Below are positions 15,952 to 21,654 of a DNA stretch of 21,654 bases, in pieces. A program made the translations under genes and the position numbers. The stretch covers positions 1-21,654 of the forward strand of contig CAZTCX010000050.1 in assembly GCA_964612515.1 (NCBI GenBank), written 5' to 3'. Position 1 is the stretch's first letter. Each line of letters begins with the position of its first letter. A model generated the notes under the pieces. The model ran no database searches. It saw nothing but the letters and a program-made list of their open reading frames with translations, and was not told the origin of the DNA. Source of the DNA: SABY01 sp964612515 (lineage in GTDB: Bacteria > Bacteroidota > Bacteroidia > Bacteroidales > 4484-276).

Positions 15952-16320
15952 CGTTTCTATCTCCTTTTTCGTCCTGCACGTGCGGGATAGAAAGCTGCCC
16001 CCTTCCCATAGACTTTCGAGCATCCGAAGGTTCTCGAAACGTCTGAACGTCAAAAAAAAGATTGTAACCGAAACCCCATTTTATCACCCTCCCTTTTGTC
16101 CTAATTTTAGGATTTTAATAGGTATCATTTTGTATTGTAACAAAAAGGAAGGGACTCCCATCGTCCTGTTGGCAAGGGTTTGAAGATAATGTCCGCCAAA
16201 TAAATCTATGCATCACAACAATTGCTACATTAATCTATTAATAGACCACCAAGGCTGGTATAAAGCAAAAGCGTACTTTTGCCGGCTTTTGGAAAAGCAT
16301 TAACAAACTTAATTTTCACT
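15952..16320. other. Intergenic spacer with weak hairpins
   Basis: 369 bp with no gene I can support. It contains CCTGCACGTGCGGG and TCCTAATTTTAGGA (16099-16112, followed by TTTTAAT, possibly a weak terminator of the GH57 gene). A loose inverted repeat, CCCTCCCTTTTGT against ACAAAAAGGAAGGG, encloses the latter. The promoter candidate for the fusion gene lies at its right end. Confidence 0.5.
16274..16281 (+). promoter_or_regulatory. Candidate -7 box of the synthase-phosphorylase gene
   Basis: TACTTTTG matches TAnnTTTG and lies 39 bases before the ATG at 16321. With the 369-base spacer and possible terminator upstream, it suggests the fusion gene can be transcribed apart from the genes before it. 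No good -33 box is visible. Confidence 0.45.
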
Positions 16321-19300
16321 ATGCAAACTAAGGAATTGAATAAGCCCAACTATATTTTTGAAACGAGTTGGGAAATCTGCAACATGATCGGTGGCATCTA
16401 CACGGTACTATCCACCAAGGCGCCGCTGATGCAGGAAGAATACGGCAACCATTACATTACCATTGGCCCTGATGTGTTGAAAGAAACCCGCACCAACCCC
16501 GACTTTATCGAAGACCGCGAACTGCTGGCCGACTGGCGTGAAGCTGCCGCAGAAGAGGGATTGCACTTCAGAGTTGGAAGATGGAATATCCCCGCCCGGC
16601 CCATTGCGCTGCTCGTGGATTTCACCGGATTATTTCCTGAAAAGGATATTATTTTCTCGAAGCTGTGGGAAAAATACCAGGTCGATTCTATCAGTGGCGG
16701 CTGGGACTACGTGGAGCCTGCTATGTTTGGCTATGCCGTAGGAAGAGTCATCGAAAGTTATTACAAATACTACCTTTCGTTCACCGATCGCGTGGTAGCG
16801 CATTTTCATGAATGGATGACCGGTACCGGGGTGCTTTACCTCAACGAGTTTGCACCGCAAATAGCTACCGTTTTCACCACCCACGCCACCACCATCGGGC
16901 GCGCCATCTCAGGCAACGAACTGGCACTGTATAGTAAAATAGACCAATACAACGGCGAAGATATGGCCCGCGGTTTTGGGATGATCTCACGCTTTTCGCT
17001 CGAACAAAAAACTGCACAAAATGCTGATATTTTTACCGTTGTAAGCGAAACCACAGCCCGTGAAGCCGAAAAGCTGCTCAAAAAGGCTGCTGATGTAATT
17101 ACTCCCAACGGATTTTCAAAATCGCTGATCCTCGACGAAAAAAATGCCACAGGGATGCGCGACAAAGCCCGCGCAAAACTTTTTCAGGTTGCCGACGCAC
17201 TCTTCAATGAGAAGGTCTCGCGCGATACCTTTATCACCCTCACCAGTGGCCGTTATGAATTTCGCAACAAAGGCCTCAATCTTTTCATTAAGGCCATCGG
17301 GCAAATAGCGCATGAACATCCTGAGAAAGAAATTCTGGCATTTATAAAAATTCCCGCAAATCTTACTGGTCCGATTCCAGAACTAAAAAAGCGCCTGGAG
17401 AAACCGGATTTTAACGCTCCTACTTCCGGCGAGTATTTGACGCATGGCTTGTACGAAATAGAAAACGATGCCATTCTGAAAGCGATTAAAAAAGCAGGTA
17501 TTAAAAACCAACCTGGCGATAAGGTGCGTATCATCTTTGTACCCGCCTACCTCAATGGCCGGGACGGTATTTTTGATATGAAATACTACGCATTGCTTAC
17601 CGGCTGCGACTTTACGGTTTTCCCATCCTACTACGAACCATGGGGATACACACCGCTGGAGAGCATTGCCTTCCGTGTGCCCACGCTCACTACCGAACAG
17701 GCGGGATTCGGACAATGGGTGAAAGCCTCCTTTGGCAACAATCATCCGGGTGTGGTGGTTGCCGATCGTACCGACGATAACGACGATGAAATGATAGCAC
17801 AGATTATCCACACGCTACTCCAATATGCGGACATGGATAAAAAGCAAATGCTCGAAGCACGGGAAAATGCCGCGCAAATAGCTACTGCTGCCCGATGGGA
17901 AAACTTCATCAACTTTTACCGTCAGGCATATTCTATGGCGCTCGACAAAGTTGCCGGACGCGAAGAGACATTCCCTACAAGCTTTATCAAAGGCAAGAAA
18001 AAGAAACTCACCGAAGCACCCTACAAAGATCTGCCGGTGTGGAAACGGGTGACCATAGAGCCAAGCATTCCCGAAAAACTCAAAGGATTACAGGAGCTTT
18101 CGCGCAATCTCTGGTGGTCGTGGAATTATAAAGCAGCCGAGATGTTCGAGTCCATAAATCCTGTTTTGTGGAAAGAATTTAGCCACAACCCAATAACACT
18201 GCTCGACTCGATGAATATTTATGAATGGGAAGAGCTTGAGAAAAATCAGGATTTTATCCAGCGTTACCACGTAACTTACGACAACTTTAAGAAATATTTG
18301 GATAAATCCAAAAATAAACCGGCCAAGCAAATCGCCTATTTTAGCATGGAGTTCGGCCTGCACCAGTCGCTGAAGCTTTATTCGGGTGGTCTGGGGATTT
18401 TGGCCGGGGACTATCTGAAAGAATGCAGCGACTCCAACGAAAACCTGGTGGGCGTTGGGCTGTTGTATCGTTTTGGTTATTTCCAGCAAAGCATTTCACT
18501 CTTTGGCGATCAGGTGGCGGACTACCAGACACAGAAATTTTCACAATTGCCTGTGCAAAAAGTCATGGATGACCAAGGGCACCAGTTAACGATAAAAATA
18601 GGGCTGCCCGGACGTTTACTTATTGCCCGCGTGTGGCTTTGCGATGTGGGGCGCATCCCGCTCTATTTGCTTGACACTGATTATGAAGCAAACGCCGAAC
18701 ATGACCGTTCGATAACGCACAAGCTCTATGGAGGAGACCTTGAAAACCGGCTCAAGCAGGAAATCCTATTGGGTGTAGGTGGTATCCGGATGCTAAAAGC
18801 GCTGGGATTGAAACCCGACATCTTCCACTGCAACGAAGGCCACGCGGCATTTATCGGACTCGAAAGATTGCGTTATCTCATCCAGTCCGAAAAACTCGAT
18901 TTTGACAAAGCAGTTGAAGTAGTTCGCTCTTCCACATTATTTACTACGCATACGCCCGTTCCGGCAGGTCATGATTATTTTAATGAAGACTTGCTGCGTA
19001 CCTATTTCCCGCACTATCCTGACAGGCTCAACATTTCGTGGGACGACATGATGAATCTTGGTAAATTCCATGCTAACAATCCGCATGAAGAGTTTTCGAT
19101 GAGTGTGCTGGCAGCACACCTGTCGCAGGAGATCAATGGTGTGAGCCGCATCCACGGCCGCGTTTCGCAGAAAATGTTTGCTCCGCTTTACGACGGATAT
19201 TATCCCGAAGAAAACCAAATCGGCTATGTGACCAATGGCGTGCATTTGCCCACCTGGACTGCCAAGCCATGGAAAATGCTTTACGCAAAGGTTTTTGGCG

Positions 19301-20568
19301 AAGACTACAAATCCAATCAGCTCAACTTCGACATGTGGAAACGCATACAGCAGGTGGACGATATCGAGATTTGGAAAACGCGAAAGCAGCTCAAAAAGGA
19401 ACTCATCGACTATATCCGCGACCGCCTGGAAGGTGAAATGACCAGACGTCAGGAAAACCCCAAGTTGGTCATCAACACCATAGAAGCCATCAACGAAAAC
19501 GCGCTGACCATTGGTTTTGCCCGTCGTTTCGCCACTTACAAACGCGCCAGGCTACTCTTCTCAAACCTTGAGCGTCTGGCCAAACTGGTAAACGCCACAG
19601 GAAGACCATTGCTGTTTATCTATGCCGGCAAAGCCCACCCACGCGATACAATGGGTCAGGATCTTATCAAAAAAATTATCGAGATCAGCAGAACGCCTGA
19701 TTTTATCGGCAAGGTTGTCTTTATCGAAAATTACGATATAGAGCTTGCGCAAAAACTCATCCCGGGCGTTGACATCTGGCTCAACACCCCTACCCGACCG
19801 CTGGAAGCTTCCGGAACGAGTGGCGAAAAAGCTGTGATGAATGGCGTGGTGAACTTTTCTGTTCTCGACGGCTGGTGGGGCGAAGGATACCAACCCAACG
19901 CCGGCTTTGCCATTTCCGAAGCGCGGACATACGCCAACCAACAGTTCCAGGACGAGCTGGATGCTGAGATTATCTACAACCTTTTTGAAGACGAAATCGC
20001 CCCGCTCTATTTCGATGTTAATGAGCAGGGAGTTCCCGAGCGGTGGGTTCAGTATATCAAAAACACCATCTCGGAGGTGGCTCCCAACTTTACCATGAAG
20101 CGCATGCTCGAAGATTATCATACTAAATTTTATGATAAACTCATTGCCCGTGCCGAAACCATGAACCGCGACGACTACAAGCTGGCAGGCGAATATGCAG
20201 CCTGGAAACAGGAGATGACCAGCAAATGGCCTCACATCCGCCTCGAAAAACTGATGGTCCCCGACGCTACCACACAAGCGCTTACCATCGCTGATGAGTT
20301 TTCGACGGAAGTCGTCATCTACACCAACGGCATCAAAGCCGAACATTTGGGCGTAGAAGTTATCTTTGGTAAAAAATCGGAGGGAAAAGTGAGCAAGATA
20401 CTCCTCAGCAAAGAGATGCCGCTGGTGGAAGTTAAAGACCACATGGCGCGATATGCGGCCGATATTCATGCTTTCAAAGCCGGCACCTACAGCTATGCTT
20501 TCCGCATCTTCCCCAAGCACGAGCTTATGCCCCACCGCCAGGACTTTTGCCTGCAAAAGTGGGTGTAG
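16321..20568 (+). CDS. GT3 glycogen synthase - GT35 alpha-glucan phosphorylase fusion protein
   Basis: 1415 aa from ATG 16321. A TTG at 16279 opens the frame 14 codons earlier but overlaps the promoter candidate. Residues 1 to about 560 are a GT3 glycogen synthase: ETSWEICNMIGGIYTVLSTK, HFHEWMTGTGVLYL, TTHATTIGRAI and the E-x7-E motif EPWGYTPLE (Glu439, Glu447). From about 568 a DUF3417-type phosphorylase N-terminal domain (LSRNLWWSWNYKA) leads into a short-type GT35 alpha-glucan phosphorylase: SMEFGLHQSLKLYSGGLGIL, THTPVPAGHDYF, GFARRFATYKRARLL and EASGTSGEKAVMNG with the pyridoxal-phosphate lysine Lys1170. Both halves keep their key motifs. One polypeptide would thus extend glucan from a nucleotide sugar and release glucose-1-phosphate from it, in the cytoplasm. 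It is the last gene of the cluster, followed by a strong terminator. Confidence 0.93.
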   Translation: MQTKELNKPNYIFETSWEICNMIGGIYTVLSTKAPLMQEEYGNHYITIGPDVLKETRTNPDFIEDRELLADWREAAAEEGLHFRVGRWNIPARPIALLVDFTGLFPEKDIIFSKLWEKYQVDSISGGWDYVEPAMFGYAVGRVIESYYKYYLSFTDRVVAHFHEWMTGTGVLYLNEFAPQIATVFTTHATTIGRAISGNELALYSKIDQYNGEDMARGFGMISRFSLEQKTAQNADIFTVVSETTAREAEKLLKKAADVITPNGFSKSLILDEKNATGMRDKARAKLFQVADALFNEKVSRDTFITLTSGRYEFRNKGLNLFIKAIGQIAHEHPEKEILAFIKIPANLTGPIPELKKRLEKPDFNAPTSGEYLTHGLYEIENDAILKAIKKAGIKNQPGDKVRIIFVPAYLNGRDGIFDMKYYALLTGCDFTVFPSYYEPWGYTPLESIAFRVPTLTTEQAGFGQWVKASFGNNHPGVVVADRTDDNDDEMIAQIIHTLLQYADMDKKQMLEARENAAQIATAARWENFINFYRQAYSMALDKVAGREETFPTSFIKGKKKKLTEAPYKDLPVWKRVTIEPSIPEKLKGLQELSRNLWWSWNYKAAEMFESINPVLWKEFSHNPITLLDSMNIYEWEELEKNQDFIQRYHVTYDNFKKYLDKSKNKPAKQIAYFSMEFGLHQSLKLYSGGLGILAGDYLKECSDSNENLVGVGLLYRFGYFQQSISLFGDQVADYQTQKFSQLPVQKVMDDQGHQLTIKIGLPGRLLIARVWLCDVGRIPLYLLDTDYEANAEHDRSITHKLYGGDLENRLKQEILLGVGGIRMLKALGLKPDIFHCNEGHAAFIGLERLRYLIQSEKLDFDKAVEVVRSSTLFTTHTPVPAGHDYFNEDLLRTYFPHYPDRLNISWDDMMNLGKFHANNPHEEFSMSVLAAHLSQEINGVSRIHGRVSQKMFAPLYDGYYPEENQIGYVTNGVHLPTWTAKPWKMLYAKVFGEDYKSNQLNFDMWKRIQQVDDIEIWKTRKQLKKELIDYIRDRLEGEMTRRQENPKLVINTIEAINENALTIGFARRFATYKRARLLFSNLERLAKLVNATGRPLLFIYAGKAHPRDTMGQDLIKKIIEISRTPDFIGKVVFIENYDIELAQKLIPGVDIWLNTPTRPLEASGTSGEKAVMNGVVNFSVLDGWWGEGYQPNAGFAISEARTYANQQFQDELDAEIIYNLFEDEIAPLYFDVNEQGVPERWVQYIKNTISEVAPNFTMKRMLEDYHTKFYDKLIARAETMNRDDYKLAGEYAAWKQEMTSKWPHIRLEKLMVPDATTQALTIADEFSTEVVIYTNGIKAEHLGVEVIFGKKSEGKVSKILLSKEMPLVEVKDHMARYAADIHAFKAGTYSYAFRIFPKHELMPHRQDFCLQKWV

Positions 20569-20597
20569 GAAAGAAGTGTTTTATTATTAAAAAAAAG

Positions 20598-20627
20598 AAA
20601 ATGCCGGAAGATGATTCCGGCATTTTT
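20598..20627 (+). terminator. Rho-independent terminator of the glycogen cluster
   Basis: Perfect 12-bp stem AAAATGCCGGAA (20598-20609) / TTCCGGCATTTT (20615-20626), loop GATGA, ending in a run of five T, 29 bases after the stop codon. The A-run on the other side could let it work from the minus strand as well. Confidence 0.9.
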
Positions 20628-20803
20628 GGTTTAAATGATGGTTTTAATGATACCTTGGTAATAACTATTTTTCCCACTTCCGGGCGTAATAGACAAAAAG
20701 GAGGAAGTGGCGTTTTTAATAAAGATAAAAAAGTGCTTTAAGTCGCGCCAAAAACGGCTTTGTAATGGGTTTTAATAAACAAAAGGAATAAATCTTTTGG
20801 TCT

Positions 20804-20947
20804 CCTGACTTCGACAGTATTATTTTGCAGGTTTTACAATTTACACATAATCATTGTATTATGATTTTTGGGACACCTGACTTCGACAGTATTATTTTGC
20901 AGGTTTTACAATTTACACATAATCATTGTATTATGATTTTTGGGACA
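20804..20947. repeat. Perfect 72-bp tandem duplication
   Basis: Units 20804-20875 and 20876-20947 are identical base for base (starting CCTGACTTCGACAGTATT and ending GATTTTTGGGACA). Each contains the small palindrome CATAAT/ATTATG. The array ends in the inverted repeat at 20941-20964, just upstream of the transposase, so it probably includes one IS end. The rest of the gene-free stretch 20628-20990 shows only a loose CCACTTCC/GGAAGTGG dyad near 20670-20710. Confidence 0.95.
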
Positions 20948-20964
20948 CCATTTTGGGTGTCCCA
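20941..20964. repeat. 9-bp inverted repeat upstream of the transposase
   Basis: TGGGACACC (20941-20949) and GGTGTCCCA (20956-20964) flank a 6-base loop, 26 bases before the transposase ATG. It overlaps the last bases of the 72-bp array. It may be part of the IS end, or a structure limiting read-through into the transposase. Confidence 0.7.
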
Positions 20965-20990
20965 GATCTAAAAAGCGGTATTTTTAGGGG

Positions 20991-21654
20991 ATGTTTGTAC
21001 GAAAGAAAATGAATCCAAGTGGGGTAATTAGTGTTCAGGTTATTGATAAAAGCCATGGCAAGTACCGTGTATTTAAAACCATTGGTAGCAGTTCGGACAA
21101 CTGTACCCTTGATATGCTGTACCATCAAGGAAAAAGGTGGATTTCCGATCATTTGGGCGAACAGGATATTTTTGAAATAGTAACAAAGGAAACCGATGAA
21201 AAGCAAGTGACCGATTTTCTACTTTCTAACGTTGAAAACATCCTAATAAACGGTACTCAGTTGATATTGGATAGGGTATTCGAATCCATAGGTTTTAATG
21301 AGTTGAACGATGACATATTGAAGCATTTGGTAACAGCCCGCCTAAGCCAACCTCTCAGCAAATCGGCAACGGTAGACTATTTGAAATCGCATTTTGATGA
21401 GGATGTGCAGTTGCATAAGATTTACCGCTATTTGGATAAACTATACAATACTCAGCAGGATAAAATTCAACAAATCAGCATTGAGCACACACGGAAAATC
21501 CTGGGAGGAAAAATCGGTTTGATGTTTTACGATGTAACTACACTCTATTTTGAGGCAGATTATGGTGATGAATTCCGAGAGCCAGGCTTTTCAAAAGATG
21601 GAAAACATAATCAGCCACAAGTGGTTCTGGGTTTATTGGTTAGCAAGGATGGTT
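20991..21654 (+). CDS. IS1634-type (IS4 superfamily) transposase, 5' part (runs off right edge)
   Basis: I translated this frame by hand from ATG 20991; it is open for 221 codons to the window edge. MFVRKKMNPSGVISVQVIDK and YRVFKTIGSS form the usual N-terminal beta-rich start. RLSQPLSKSATVDYL and the HKIYRYLDKL helix follow. YDVTTLYFE carries the probable first catalytic Asp (Asp181) of the DDE triad. FSKDGKHNQPQVVLGLLVSKDG is the block that follows it in IS1634 and related IS4-superfamily transposases. The remaining catalytic residues lie outside the window, so activity cannot be judged. The IS left end must be between about 20800 and 20990. Confidence 0.88.
   Translation, partial: MFVRKKMNPSGVISVQVIDKSHGKYRVFKTIGSSSDNCTLDMLYHQGKRWISDHLGEQDIFEIVTKETDEKQVTDFLLSNVENILINGTQLILDRVFESIGFNELNDDILKHLVTARLSQPLSKSATVDYLKSHFDEDVQLHKIYRYLDKLYNTQQDKIQQISIEHTRKILGGKIGLMFYDVTTLYFEADYGDEFREPGFSKDGKHNQPQVVLGLLVSKDG
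20991..21654 (+). mobile_element. IS1634-type insertion sequence, left part
   Basis: The element is defined by the transposase only; the right end is outside the window. The left terminal repeat cannot be fixed from one end. Candidates are the dyad at 20941-20964 or the start of one of the 72-bp units. Confidence 0.7.

Noticed and set aside
19561..20556. 331-codon open frame on the minus strand
   Set aside because: It lies fully antisense to the phosphorylase half of the fusion gene, whose conserved motifs are clear; its translation has no recognisable domain.
20931..21206. 91-codon minus-strand open frame near the right end
   Set aside because: Antisense to the IS1634-type transposase frame, which stays open to the window edge and carries the family motifs.

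Overview
The window looks like a contig from an uncultured, non-flagellated member of the Bacteroidota, most likely Bacteroidales or a relative. The evidence is type IX secretion (T9SS) sorting domains, short A-rich leaders mostly without Shine-Dalgarno sequences, matches to the Bacteroidota -7 promoter box (TAnnTTTG), a secreted S9 peptidase with an alanine/glutamine-type signal peptide, and IS1380- and IS1634-type transposases. A run of 10 N shows it is a draft or metagenomic assembly.

Layout. (1) 1-3500, minus strand, AT-rich: two parallel modules of secreted proteins. Each has a short signal-peptide gene followed at once by an FG-GAP/VCBS-repeat protein. The upstream module (3244->1405) is complete: a 117-aa protein that is little more than a signal peptide plus a T9SS sorting domain, then a 492-aa VCBS protein with its own sorting domain. 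The downstream module (729->1) has a 47-aa remnant and a VCBS protein that runs off the left edge. A frameshifted signal-peptide/sorting-domain pseudogene lies between them. A segment of about 325 bp carrying a terminator, leader and signal-peptide codons is duplicated at 662-987 and 3178-3499. (2) 3500-5025: no confident intact gene, an internally deleted IS1380 transposase, then intergenic repeats. (3) 5026-7119: an HtrA-like protease without signal peptide (+), a cluster of composite palindromic repeats, and a PEGA-type lipoprotein (-). (4) 7683-10490: a large secreted S9 peptidase (-). (5) 10832-20568: four plus-strand genes for storage-glucan metabolism: debranching enzyme, a GT4-like glucan synthase (broken by the N gap), a GH57 enzyme, and a giant fusion of GT3 glycogen synthase with GT35 alpha-glucan phosphorylase, closed by a strong terminator. 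(6) 20800-21654: a perfect 72-bp tandem duplication and the 5' part of an IS1634-type transposase that leaves the window.

The glycogen cluster is the functional core. It holds enzymes for making alpha-1,4 glucan (GT4-like, GT3), for trimming or rearranging it (debranching enzyme, GH57) and for releasing glucose-1-phosphate (GT35). No ADP-glucose pyrophosphorylase or GH13 branching enzyme is in the window. The most striking observation is that the GH57 protein ends in a domain resembling the C-terminal domain of the flagellar switch protein FliG, joined by an acidic/polar linker, in an organism that would not be expected to have flagella.
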